A DNA stretch of 32,057 bases, taken from positions 1 through 32,057 of the forward strand of contig JAHJDE010000064.1 of assembly GCA_018812525.1 (NCBI GenBank). Reading direction: 5' to 3'. The stretch comes from Gammaproteobacteria bacterium. Lineage in GTDB: Bacteria > Pseudomonadota > Gammaproteobacteria > Chromatiales > Chromatiaceae. A program made the translations under genes and the position numbers. The notes under the pieces are model-generated. The model ran no database searches and was not told the origin of the DNA. It saw nothing but the letters and a program-made list of their open reading frames with translations. Positions 1-7,484 of the stretch are shown here, one piece after another; position 1 is the stretch's first letter, and every line of letters begins with the position of its first letter.

Positions 1-10
1 CAGCGGATTT

Positions 11-105
11 GTAGGATGCCGGTGAGCGAGAGCGAACCGCATCGTTCGTGCCGGTATCGCCCGCGATCGGTGCGGTTCGTACCTCACCGCTCCCTACGGC
101 CCTCG
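11..105. repeat. Dispersed ~90-bp repeat, family 1 (copy 1)
   Basis: The ends are imperfect inverted repeats: it begins GTAGGATGCCGGTGAG and ends with the near-complement of that sequence. The centre carries GCGGTTCG-type inner repeats. Related copies lie at 6128-6186 (right half), 7110-7198 (nearly full) and 11652-11690 (right end). All are intergenic, so this is a dispersed REP/MITE-like unit. A short AGACCTGACCCCGTCTC motif follows at 124-140 and recurs at 11701-11717. Confidence 0.7.
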
Positions 106-168
106 AACAGAAGACACGGAGCAAGACCTGACCCCGTCTCATTCCGTCTCAGTTTCAGAGCGTCTCTC

Positions 169-203
169 CCTGCATTCCCACGCCAAAGCCTGGGAATGCA
201 GGG
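169..203. repeat. Palindrome of repeat family 2, possible terminator
   Basis: CCTGCATTCCCACGC and its near-complement form a hairpin just past the stop codon of the minus-strand DUF4384 gene. It shares the GCATTCCCACGC core of the larger repeats at 7216-7354, 9293-9324 and 9481-9590. Its position suggests it may also act as the 3' end of the operon. No clear U-tract follows on the minus strand. Confidence 0.55.
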
Positions 204-214
204 AGGGACGGCGA

Positions 215-934
215 TCAGCGTATCCGCAGGTTCATTTCCTTGATGACAATGCCGCGGGGCAGGCGGTGGCCCCGGCCTCTGCCGCTGTCACCATCGCCGC
301 TGTTGCGGATGCGGATGGCCTTGTCGCCGTAGCTCTCGCCGATGGCATCGTCAAGGGCGTCGAGGGGGGCCTCCATTTCATAGAAGTCGCCCACGGATTT
401 GCTGCGCGACTTGCTCAACAGGCGGTCCACGTCGAGATAGCGCTCGGAGGCCACCATGATGATGCGCTCGTGGCCGGCGCGGTCGCTGTAGAATTCCAGG
501 TTCTCGTTGGGCACGACGTACCAACGGCCGTCGCCGGGGTATTTGATTTTGTGGTGGGTCTGGAGCCGGTTGGGCAGGATGGCCACGGCCCTGCCGGTAC
601 GGGGGTCGATATTGATCATGTAGAGATAGAACTCGTTGTTGCCCCGCACCTTGAAGCGGATGGCCTCGCCCGCCCGGTAGCTGGAGCGTCCGGCGCGGAT
701 ATCCACACGGAACTTGCCGGCGTGTTCCGGACCCGAACCGCCGCCGCCTTCGTCATCGGCGTGACGGATGCGGATCAGTTTGTCGGATGCCGCCACGCTC
801 TCCAGGGCGTCGGCCTCCTGCGCCATGGCAGGGGCGCCGATCCCGAGCGCGGCCAGCATGGCCGCCGCCCCGGCACAACGCAGGATACGGTTGTAGAGGT
901 GGTTGTAGAGATGATTCTGGTTTTCTGGTTTCAT
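215..934 (-). CDS. Exported DUF4384-domain protein
   Basis: This is a 239-residue protein with an N-terminal export signal: a basic start, then a hydrophobic stretch around residues 20-37 ending in APAMAQ. A DUF4384-type domain follows at about residues 75-170, recognisable from YRAGEAIRFKVRGN, FYLYMINID, the ILPN motif, the YVVP segment and RIIMVASE. DUF4384 is a beta-rich domain of unknown biochemical role that often accompanies bacterial caspase and kinase genes. The start is supported by an AGGAG motif about 12 bases upstream. It is the last gene of a four-gene minus-strand run and resembles the Tat-exported DUF4384 protein just upstream, so the two are probably paralogues. The residues after 170 (GDFYEMEAPLD, GIVIKEMNLRI) match the equivalent region of that paralogue. 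The domain call is firm and the function is unknown. Confidence 0.8.
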   Translation of the reverse strand: MKPENQNHLYNHLYNRILRCAGAAAMLAALGIGAPAMAQEADALESVAASDKLIRIRHADDEGGGGSGPEHAGKFRVDIRAGRSSYRAGEAIRFKVRGNNEFYLYMINIDPRTGRAVAILPNRLQTHHKIKYPGDGRWYVVPNENLEFYSDRAGHERIIMVASERYLDVDRLLSKSRSKSVGDFYEMEAPLDALDDAIGESYGDKAIRIRNSGDGDSGRGRGHRLPRGIVIKEMNLRIR

Positions 935-1033
935 TTTCCTAGCTCCTGGTTGGTTGAGTCTGGGGTGTGGCCAAGGATCATGGGACGAAGCATCCCACCC
1001 CGAATGAGGAAAAGCCGCCTCATCCCTTGATCG

Positions 1034-1064
1034 TTCCCTCTCCCCGACCCTCTCCCAGAGGGAG
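1034..1064. repeat. CCCTCTCCC palindrome
   Basis: CCCTCTCCC, a three-base loop and GGGAGAGGG form a perfect stem between the two DUF4384 genes. It resembles other GC-rich palindromes at 5241-5272, 20244-20280 and 27917-28025. It could attenuate transcription or stabilise mRNA within the operon, but this is inferred from structure and position only. Confidence 0.6.
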
Positions 1065-1100
1065 AGGGGGCAAAGGCGCGCTTGCGGCGCGTATTATACG

Positions 1101-2072
1101 TTAGCGCGATAGAGAGTAATCACGATAGCGAGAGACACGGATAGTCTGGACATCGACGCCGAATCCTTCGGGGGGGGCATCCATGGCCCGCTGGGGATCG
1201 ATGGCAATCGCGGCGATCCGCTCCTCCTTGATCTCGGCCTGTTCGCTGTATATGGCAATCAGGTGGTGCATGCCATAGGGCCCCTCGACGCGGGTCTTGA
1301 GCCGTTCGGTCCGGTCGGCGGCGACCTTTCGGGTTTCGAGCCAGTCGAAGCTGCCGCCCGGTTCCACCACATAGAGGTGGACCCAGCCCGGCCGATCCGC
1401 GCCGAAGAGGAGGGTCAATTCCTCCCCGGCAACGTATTGGTACTTGGCGGTGGAGAGGAAGACGGCCGGCAGATCGAGGGGCGGCCGTTGCCAGGGGTCC
1501 TCCTCGATCAGGAGGTTGAATTCGCGTACCACGACGTTCTTCCCCTCGACCGCCGGCCCCCTGTCGCGGATGCGGATGCCCTTGGCGCTGAAGAGCTGTT
1601 CCAGCTCCTCCGGGCCGATGAGGGAAAAGTCGCCGCTCGGGCGATAGGGGGAGAGGTCGAAACTCAGATCGTCCTTGCTGGCGACCATGACGAGCCGCTC
1701 ACGCCCCGGTTTGTCGCCGACGAACTCGACGGTGCGACCGGGCACGATGTAGCTGCGGTTGGCGTTGAAGTGGTTATCGGGCGCCCGGCGGTTGGGCAGG
1801 ATCAGGGTGGAGGCCCCGCCCGCTCCATCATCCAGGCTGTAGAGGTAGAGATAGAAGGGCTGGTTGCCGCGCACGCGGAAACGGATCGGTTCGCCAACGC
1901 GATAGCGCGTCTCCAGGGGATCGATGTCCACCCAGAAATCGCCATCGGACCTTTTCGCTCTCACTATGCCCCCATGGCCCGCCAATCCCCATGCGCCCAG
2001 ACCGGCCGCCACCAGGCCTTGTAACAAACGGCGCCGGCCGAGTCGATATTCGTTCTGATCTTGCTCTTTCAT
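1101..2072 (-). CDS. Tat-exported DUF4384-domain protein
   Basis: A 323-residue protein. The start has a twin-arginine-like motif, GRRRLLQGL, followed by a hydrophobic AAGLGAWGLAG stretch, so export by the Tat route is likely. A DUF4384 domain covers about residues 45-150 (YRVGEPIRFRVRGN, FYLYLYSLD, LILPNRR, RLVMVASK). A second beta-rich segment around 205-300 (YVAGEELTLLFGAD, WVHLYVVEPGG) looks like a weaker repeat of the same fold. AAGGA eight bases before the ATG supports the start. It lies about 90 bp downstream of the anti-sigma-like gene and 166 bp upstream of the second DUF4384 gene. The paralogue uses an ordinary Sec-type signal, so the two may reach the envelope by different routes. 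The biochemical role is unknown. Confidence 0.8.
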   Translation of the reverse strand: MKEQDQNEYRLGRRRLLQGLVAAGLGAWGLAGHGGIVRAKRSDGDFWVDIDPLETRYRVGEPIRFRVRGNQPFYLYLYSLDDGAGGASTLILPNRRAPDNHFNANRSYIVPGRTVEFVGDKPGRERLVMVASKDDLSFDLSPYRPSGDFSLIGPEELEQLFSAKGIRIRDRGPAVEGKNVVVREFNLLIEEDPWQRPPLDLPAVFLSTAKYQYVAGEELTLLFGADRPGWVHLYVVEPGGSFDWLETRKVAADRTERLKTRVEGPYGMHHLIAIYSEQAEIKEERIAAIAIDPQRAMDAPPEGFGVDVQTIRVSRYRDYSLSR

Positions 2073-2164
2073 TTCGCGGTTCCTTGTCGGTTGGCTGGTA
2101 ATTCAATCTGTCGGTGATAGGAACGGATGCCAGGGGTTGAAATGACAAAGAGGTCGGTGACGGC

Positions 2165-3079
2165 TCAGCGCAGGCCCCAATCCAGGAGCGAGGTCACCTG
2201 TTCGCAACCGCCGAGCCCCTCCGCCAGCTCCCGCACCTGGGGCACGGGGCCCTCGGGATTCAGTCTGAGCCAGCGGTCGCGGAGCCCTTCGGTCAGGGTG
2301 AAGACGCCATCCTCGGCGCTTCCGGATGCCAGGCATTGGCCAAAGGCCGCGACCGCCCAATAGCCTGTGTCCCGCGCCAGCCGCACCTGTTCCCGGCAGG
2401 CCCCATCCTGGGGGCCGCATTCCGGAAGATGCCTGGGCAGGCGTTGCAGGCTGGCCTGCCCGTCCGTGCCTGAAAGTCCGGCCTTTTCCAATCCCTGCCG
2501 AACGCCGTAGCGGAAGGCGGTTTGCGGGGGGGAGAGGGGCGCACGGCCGGCGTCGGGCCAGAAATCGAGCCCCTTGGTCTGGCCGGCGGCCCGCCAGGGC
2601 CAGTCCGCCAAGGGGATGGGTTTGCCCTCTTTCAGATAATAGCCTTCGAGCTGCTGGTCGAAATCCGGGGGACCGGACAGGGGGAGTATGACCGCCACCA
2701 GGGCCAGGCAGGCCGCCATGATCGCCACGGGCCGCATCCAGCCGCTGCCGGCGATGGCATCGAGCCAGCCGGACAAGGACCGCAGCCAGCCTCGCCGCTG
2801 TTCCGCCAGGCCGAGGTCCCCGGTCTGGGCCAGCGCCGGTTCCAGGCGGGCCAGAACCCTGTCCGCCATCTCCAGCTCCTCAAGCTGGCGCATGAGTTGG
2901 GGGTCGCCCAGGAGCTTTCGCTGAATCTCCGCCGCGCGGTCCTTGTCGAGCCTGCCCTTCCGCCAGAGGTCCAGCTCCTCCAGTTCGCCCGGAGCGCCAT
3001 CCGGCCGCTTTCTGGCGGCCAAAAGCAGCGCCAGCGCGATCAGGCCCTTTTCGTTATCGGTAGTCGTGGAGTGGGTCAT
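2165..3079 (-). CDS. Single-pass membrane protein, likely anti-sigma-like
   Basis: From the ATG at 3079 this is a 304-residue protein. The first ~110 residues are soluble, charged and helical, and contain a segment (ELDLWRKGRLDKDRAAEIQ, then LLGDPQLMRQLEEL) like the cytoplasmic part of many anti-sigma factors. One membrane helix lies at about 115-137 (PVAIMAACLALVAVILPLSG), followed by a C-terminal domain with several cysteines. It sits directly downstream of a sigma-like gene, the usual place for a membrane anti-sigma factor. No zinc-binding HxxxCxxC is visible, so it would be a non-ZAS type. A longer version starting at 3136 is possible, but neither start has a good ribosome-binding site. 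The topology is well supported; the anti-sigma role is inferred from context. Confidence 0.6.
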   Translation of the reverse strand: MTHSTTTDNEKGLIALALLLAARKRPDGAPGELEELDLWRKGRLDKDRAAEIQRKLLGDPQLMRQLEELEMADRVLARLEPALAQTGDLGLAEQRRGWLRSLSGWLDAIAGSGWMRPVAIMAACLALVAVILPLSGPPDFDQQLEGYYLKEGKPIPLADWPWRAAGQTKGLDFWPDAGRAPLSPPQTAFRYGVRQGLEKAGLSGTDGQASLQRLPRHLPECGPQDGACREQVRLARDTGYWAVAAFGQCLASGSAEDGVFTLTEGLRDRWLRLNPEGPVPQVRELAEGLGGCEQVTSLLDWGLR

Positions 3080-3202
3080 TTTCCGGCCGTTGTCTGGATT
3101 CGGTGCGTCTTGATGAACAATAGCCCAAAGGGGCATTCATCGCCGGGAGTGGCGCGAGAAGCGATCTAACGCCGGACTCTTATCCAAAGAACGGAATGCA
3201 TC

Positions 3203-4099
3203 TCACGAACTGACAAAAGATTCGATCCCTTCCGCTGCCTGTCTTTCGACGATCAGTTCGTCCAGGTCGATTCCCGCCTCCCGCAGCAAGGATTCCAGCA
3301 CCTTCAGCGCCTGCTCCCGGCGGTAGCGGACCTGGCGGACCGTCAGTCCGCCCAGGAGTTCGCCGATGCGCTGCTCGGTCAAGACACCCGTGAGGGTCGA
3401 TTGAAGAATGAAGTATTGGTCGTCATCGATCGCGTACCCCTTACCCAAGCGCTGCCGTGCCCCCGCGATCCTCTCGACGAAGGCCTTCACGGCCTTGAAA
3501 TCGCCCGTGGAAATCCCCTGGAACAACAGGGCCTGTATGCCCAGGGATTGCTCGCGCATCAGCTCGAACTCGGGGGTGATGGCGTTCGGGATATCCATGG
3601 GCGCGCCATCCTCGTCATGAATAGACTGTTCATGACGCCGTTGGGATTCGCATTCGCCCTCCCGGTCCATTTCGTCCAACAGACCCGCTACCTGTTCTTC
3701 CGAGGCACCCAGGGAATAGAGCCCCGTATCGCGCCGAAGGTCCTTCAGGATATCGCCCCGGCTGCGGCGGCCCAGGCAATACTGTTCGAAGAGATAGCTC
3801 CCGAGACCGCCGAACGCCTTCAGCCAGGCGCGCGGACCTACCCTGCCCGACCGCTGGCGGTTGAGGTCGGTCATGCTGTTTTTGAAGGCGACGAGGATAT
3901 AGCTGGAAGAGAGGAGGACCGGCGCCGCTTCACGGGACTTGCGGTCAAGGGAGATGGCCAGTTGCTGGCGGGCATCCTCCATCAGTTGATGGGGATCGGT
4001 GATATGGCCGTACTTGTCGATGGCAAGCCGCGTCAGAAGGGCCGTCCAACGATCCGAGTAAAGTCTGCTGATCCAATCGCCTGCTTTAGCATCGTTCAT
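3203..4099 (-). CDS. Sigma-70-like regulatory protein (putative)
   Basis: A 298-residue soluble protein. The C-terminal third holds a helix-turn-helix-like stretch (LTEQRIGELLGGLTVRQVR, then YRREQALKVLESLL) that reads like region 4 of an RNA polymerase sigma factor. The N-terminal half, with LLSSSYILVAFKNSMTDL and an RRSRGDILKDLR motif, could hold a degenerate region 2. The start at 4099 is chosen because TAGGA lies seven bases upstream; the frame stays open to 4219 but the extra 40 residues have no such support. It heads a minus-strand run leading into an anti-sigma-like membrane protein and two exported DUF4384 proteins, so it likely controls that envelope operon. The sigma assignment is by pattern only; another HTH regulator is possible. 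Confidence 0.55.
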   Translation of the reverse strand: MNDAKAGDWISRLYSDRWTALLTRLAIDKYGHITDPHQLMEDARQQLAISLDRKSREAAPVLLSSSYILVAFKNSMTDLNRQRSGRVGPRAWLKAFGGLGSYLFEQYCLGRRSRGDILKDLRRDTGLYSLGASEEQVAGLLDEMDREGECESQRRHEQSIHDEDGAPMDIPNAITPEFELMREQSLGIQALLFQGISTGDFKAVKAFVERIAGARQRLGKGYAIDDDQYFILQSTLTGVLTEQRIGELLGGLTVRQVRYRREQALKVLESLLREAGIDLDELIVERQAAEGIESFVSS

Positions 4100-4348
4100 C
4101 CGGCAGATCCTAATATCCCCCCGCTGCTGGTTACCGGAGATTAACAGTCGGAATCGAATTGAACCAGCCAAAATCAAAATCACGATCATCCCAGGGCAAT
4201 TGCGCGAAGTTACTGCCACGCAGTATCAGGCCACGCGACGGCTCCCCCAATCCCACATGCCAAAGCCCTGGCGCCGATGCGGGATCGCAGCAGTGCGTCC
4301 CCTGGGGCATAATGGCCCCGAGACGCCATTCCCGATACGAGGCCCCCC

Positions 4349-5197
4349 ATGCGCTTTCTCGATGTCAAGACCGACTACGCCTTCAAGCGCGTCTTTGGCG
4401 CCGAAGGCTCCAAGCCCCTGCTCATCAGCTTCCTCAACGCCATCCTCGAATACGTGGGCGATCAGGCCATCGTCGATCTCGCCATCGTCGATCCCTACCA
4501 GATCCCTCTACTCAAGGGCATGAAGGACACCTACGTCGATGTCAAGGCCCGCCTGGCCAACGGCAAGCAGGTCATCATCGAGATGCAGGTCCTCAACGTC
4601 GCCGGTTTCGAAAAGCGCATCCTGCACAACGCCGCCAAGCAGTATGCCACCCAGTTGCAACAGGGCGAGGACTACAACCTCCTCAACCCCGTCATCGCCA
4701 TCACCCTCACCGACTTCATCCTCTTCGACGACAGCCCCGAACACCTCAGCCGTTTCCGCCTGATCGAACGGGAGCGATTCATCGAATACAGCGACGACGT
4801 GGAACTGCTCTTCATCGAGCTGCCCAAGTTCCGAAAGGAACTGGGCCAACTGCGCGACATCCAGGACCGCTGGATCTACTTCGTCAAGAACGCAGGCAGT
4901 CTCGAATACATCCCCGACAGCCTGGGCAGCGACCCCTGCATCCACGCCGCCTTCGACCAGATCAACGAGGCCGCTATGTCCCTGGAGGAGCTGGAGCTGC
5001 AACACAAGCGGCACGACTTCATCATCCTGCAACGGGGATCGCTGGCGCTGGCGGAGGCCAAGGGCGAACGCCAAGCCCAGCTCGCCATCGCCCGCAACCT
5101 GCTGGATGTTCTGGACGACGCCACCATCTCCGTCAAGACGGGGCTGAGTATCGAAGAGGTTCAGGGGTTGCGGGCCGCTAAAGGAGTGCCCCTCTAG
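4349..5197 (+). CDS. Rpn-family PD-(D/E)XK nuclease / putative transposase
   Basis: A 282-residue protein of the PDDEXK_2 (Rpn, recombination-promoting nuclease) family. The diagnostic start is present (FLDVKTDYAFKRVFG), as are the nuclease core residues Asp64 in TYVDVKA and the E-x-Q pair Glu78/Gln80 in IIEMQ, then the family segments RILHNAAKQYATQL and NPVIAITLTDF. Characterised Rpn proteins cut DNA and promote RecA-independent recombination. The length is typical and the frame is intact. It is divergent from the sigma-like gene across about 250 bp that hold no other gene I can identify. Notably, a 151-bp internal piece of this gene (4785-4935) recurs at 9326-9476 with one mismatch, and a 21-bp piece (4809-4829) recurs at 6107-6127. 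Mobility or recombination activity is inferred from family and these copies. Confidence 0.85.
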   Translation: MRFLDVKTDYAFKRVFGAEGSKPLLISFLNAILEYVGDQAIVDLAIVDPYQIPLLKGMKDTYVDVKARLANGKQVIIEMQVLNVAGFEKRILHNAAKQYATQLQQGEDYNLLNPVIAITLTDFILFDDSPEHLSRFRLIERERFIEYSDDVELLFIELPKFRKELGQLRDIQDRWIYFVKNAGSLEYIPDSLGSDPCIHAAFDQINEAAMSLEELELQHKRHDFIILQRGSLALAEAKGERQAQLAIARNLLDVLDDATISVKTGLSIEEVQGLRAAKGVPL

Positions 5198-5225
5198 TCA
5201 AGGGAGCTTCAGTTTTCATCATTCG

Positions 5226-5288
5226 CGATTGAGAGTATCCGTTCACTCCCCCTCCCTTTGGGAGGGGGCTGAACGGTTACGATTGAGA
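5226..5288. mobile_element. Short palindromic insertion element with 9-bp direct repeats
   Basis: A GC-rich palindrome (CCCCTCCC, TTT, GGGAGGGGG) is bounded by inverted ends GTATCCGTTCA and TGAACGGTTAC. The whole unit, about 45 bp, is flanked by direct repeats CGATTGAGA at 5226-5234 and 5280-5288. The same inverted ends bound a longer two-hairpin element inside the M4 peptidase gene at 27908-28035. This looks like a very small non-autonomous element with target duplication. It may also terminate rpn transcription, since it lies about 40 bp past the stop. Confidence 0.6.
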
Positions 5289-5355
5289 AGTAGTGCAAGG
5301 ATGCACCGGTTACGGACCAAAGGATGGAAAGGAGGTTTTTAGGTTCAGGCATTCG

Positions 5356-6027
5356 CTAAGCAAAATGTTCCGATCCAACAAGGCTCATGATCTCGCGTTC
5401 GCTCAGGCATCTTGTTAATTCAGGACAGCACCTGGCTCTATATGTATTTATCAGCGACATATAATTTTCAGCAAATAGATCTCTAAAATACGCCTCAAAT
5501 TCGCTTTTATATGTTTTCGCATTTTGGCTTTCCAGCCTTCCCTTCTGAATTAACGAAATAACATTATCAGGCAGCACATCATCATCGACAGACGCCTTAT
5601 CCTTATGTCCAATAAGATAGCCATAAATAATCTCTATTTTTCGTGATATATCGCTATCGACCCGAAGAATTTCAATTATTGTCCTCAACTTCATCAGGTC
5701 TGTATATTTGTCGCTTAGTTCGATTAGGTAACGGTCTGACCATTTCACGTCCAACGCGCCCTTGATATGACCGCAGATGTAGCCAAATGACCACCCGGGA
5801 ATGGACTTCTTTTCCATCGACTTATCATTTACCAGCGAGTCAATGGCCGACGACAATTCTTCGACAAAATCATTCTCGACCTCTATCTCGTCGAACCCAA
5901 GACCTTCAATATCCGCAACATCATATTGAGCCATGGCACATTCAAACCATTGGGATGCCAATTGAACAGCTAATTTTCTGAGTACGAACCTTAGACTCGA
6001 ACTTCTTATGTTCTCCTGATAACTCAT
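5356..6027 (-). CDS. AT-rich hypothetical protein
   Basis: A 223-residue soluble, acidic, largely helical protein that I do not recognise. The start at 6027 is chosen because GGAG sits seven bases upstream; a start at 6060 would lack a site. Composition is clearly more AT-rich than its neighbours, with codons rarely used around it, which suggests acquisition by transfer. No signal peptide, membrane helix or known catalytic motif is visible. It lies between a palindromic insertion element (5226-5288) and a 21-bp rpn fragment joined to a family-1 repeat (6107-6186), so it may have arrived with a rearrangement at repeats. Function cannot be assigned from sequence. Confidence 0.75.
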   Translation of the reverse strand: MSYQENIRSSSLRFVLRKLAVQLASQWFECAMAQYDVADIEGLGFDEIEVENDFVEELSSAIDSLVNDKSMEKKSIPGWSFGYICGHIKGALDVKWSDRYLIELSDKYTDLMKLRTIIEILRVDSDISRKIEIIYGYLIGHKDKASVDDDVLPDNVISLIQKGRLESQNAKTYKSEFEAYFRDLFAENYMSLINTYRARCCPELTRCLSEREIMSLVGSEHFA

Positions 6028-6106
6028 AATCATCTCCAAGATGTTCCACGCCGGTACCACTTGATTTCATTATCATCAGGCTTGAAGCAAATGTCGATAA
6101 ATCGCA

Positions 6107-6127
6107 TCTTCATCGAGCTGCCCAAGT
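6107..6127 (+). other. 21-bp fragment of the rpn gene
   Basis: These 21 bases match 4809-4829 inside the rpn gene exactly and adjoin a family-1 dispersed repeat starting at about 6128. By itself the match is short, but it falls within the same part of rpn that is copied at 9326-9476, which makes chance less likely. Confidence 0.45.
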
Positions 6128-6186
6128 CGTGTCGGCGTCGCCCGCGATCGGTGCGGTTCGTGCCTCACCGCACCCTACGGCCCTTC
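6128..6186. repeat. Dispersed repeat, family 1 (right half)
   Basis: This matches the right half of the repeat at 11-105 (CCCGCGATCGGTGCGGTTCG onward to CCCTACGGCCC). Its left half is missing and is replaced by the rpn fragment. It overlaps the end of the downstream minus-strand caspase gene by a couple of bases. Confidence 0.6.
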
Positions 6187-7081
6187 ATTTACGGCCGCCC
6201 AACGGCTCCCCCAATCCCACATGCATAAGCCTGCGACTCCCGGTGAGTACCGGGCTGAACCACTGCCCCCTGGGGACGCTTTGTTTGATCTCTCCGGCGA
6301 TGGAGGCTTGCAGTTGATGCAGACTGAGTCCCGTTCCCTCACGGGCGGCGCGCTGCACATCGCGATACAGAATCCGGGTAAAGAGGCTTCCCTGTTCGCC
6401 TGGCAGGGCCTCCTCCCCATCCCCCGCCGCCGACAGCGCCGCATAATTCCCCTCGTCCCCCTGCTCGACCGGCGCCGCCGCGTCGGCGGGACCCTGGGGC
6501 ATGCCGGCGTAACGGAACAACTTGCCGGGGATGGCCTCCTGGGAAAAATCGGGCACCGCCTTGGTCGCCGTGCCGCTGTGGCAGGCATCGATGAGGATCA
6601 GGACATGGCGGCTCGGCATCCCGCGCAGCAGCCGGTTGAAGTCGTCGTCCACCAGCACGCCCCGGAGTTTCGCGCCCCCCGGCCCCTGAACCACCTCGGC
6701 GTCGTGCAGCAGCAACACCTCATCGGCACGATCCTCGGTCTCGTCGCCGTTCTCGTCCGCGACCCGGCTGCCGTGACCGGAAAAATAGATCAACAACCGA
6801 TCCTCCGGATCGACGCCCCGCGTCAGCCATTCCTCCAGGGTCCGCCTCACCGCCGCCAGGCTGGCCTCCTCGTCCTTGAGAATCCGGATGTCGTCGCTCT
6901 CGAAACCCAGGGTCCGGGCGACCTCCTCCATCATCCGCAGATCATGGCCGATGCCCGGCAGCCGCGTGCCCACCCTGGGATAATCGCCCACGCCGATCAA
7001 CAACGCCCGATCCGCCGCCGGCGCCGGAGCGGCCCAGAGCAGCAGAAGGGAGAGAAGTCCCGCGCCAAGGTTTCTATTCAT
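6185..7081 (-). CDS. Exported caspase-family (C14) protein
   Basis: A 298-residue caspase-like cysteine protease with a Sec signal peptide (residues 1-22, ending APAPA). The p20-like domain follows at once: RALLIGVGDYP, then the catalytic His103 in YFSGHGS and Cys167 in LIDACHSG. An acidic DENGDETEDRADE loop after the histidine is typical of metacaspase-like bacterial proteins, some of which are calcium-dependent. Both catalytic residues are intact, so it is probably active in the periplasm. The start at 7081 is chosen because it gives a clean signal peptide and AGAG lies about 10 bases upstream; the 35 codons before it run into a dispersed repeat. It is a single gene between repeats rather than part of the long operon, though it belongs to the same family as three other caspases in the window. 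Confidence 0.85.
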   Translation of the reverse strand: MNRNLGAGLLSLLLLWAAPAPAADRALLIGVGDYPRVGTRLPGIGHDLRMMEEVARTLGFESDDIRILKDEEASLAAVRRTLEEWLTRGVDPEDRLLIYFSGHGSRVADENGDETEDRADEVLLLHDAEVVQGPGGAKLRGVLVDDDFNRLLRGMPSRHVLILIDACHSGTATKAVPDFSQEAIPGKLFRYAGMPQGPADAAAPVEQGDEGNYAALSAAGDGEEALPGEQGSLFTRILYRDVQRAAREGTGLSLHQLQASIAGEIKQSVPRGQWFSPVLTGSRRLMHVGLGEPLGGRK

Positions 7082-7109
7082 CGCAATATTCTCTTGTGAA
7101 ACTCGCCAG

Positions 7110-7198
7110 GTAGGATGCCGGTGAGCGGTAGCGGACCGCATCGTTCGTGCCGGTATCGCCCGCGATGGGTGCGGTTCGTGCCTCACCGCACCCTACCG
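7110..7198. repeat. Dispersed repeat, family 1 (near-full copy)
   Basis: A near-complete copy of the repeat at 11-105, with inverted ends GTAGGATGCCGGTGAG and CTCACCGCACCCTAC. It lies immediately upstream of the exported caspase gene and could influence its promoter. The stretch 7082-7484 has no gene and consists mainly of this repeat and the family-2 repeat that follows. Confidence 0.7.
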
Positions 7199-7215
7199 GG
7201 CGCGCTGCGCCATAG

Positions 7216-7354
7216 GATCGTTCCCAGGCTCCGCGTGGGAATGCCGCCCGCGACGCTCCCGCGTCGCGGATTGCCGGATACCGGCGGCATGGGCCGGTCT
7301 CGGGACGCGGGAGCGTCCCAGGATGCATTCCCACGCCGGAGCGTGGGAACGATC
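7216..7354. repeat. Composite palindromic repeat, family 2
   Basis: It starts GATCGTTCCCAGGCTCC and ends with the near-complement GGAGCGTGGGAACGATC. Inner hairpins GGGAATGC/GCATTCCC and GGGACGC/GCGTCCC lie between. The same arrangement recurs at 9481-9590, and a minimal two-arm version at 9293-9324. It is a dispersed REP/BIME-type unit. Confidence 0.7.
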
Positions 7355-7484
7355 GGGGAATTCTGAATCGCCAGGGGGCTCCGCCCCCTGGACCCCCAGT
7401 GGCCTGCCCTTCTTCCCCACGCCTCTTCGCTACCCCGCCCATGTCAGAGAAACTTCTGTAAAGTTAATAGGATAAAGAATAAAG

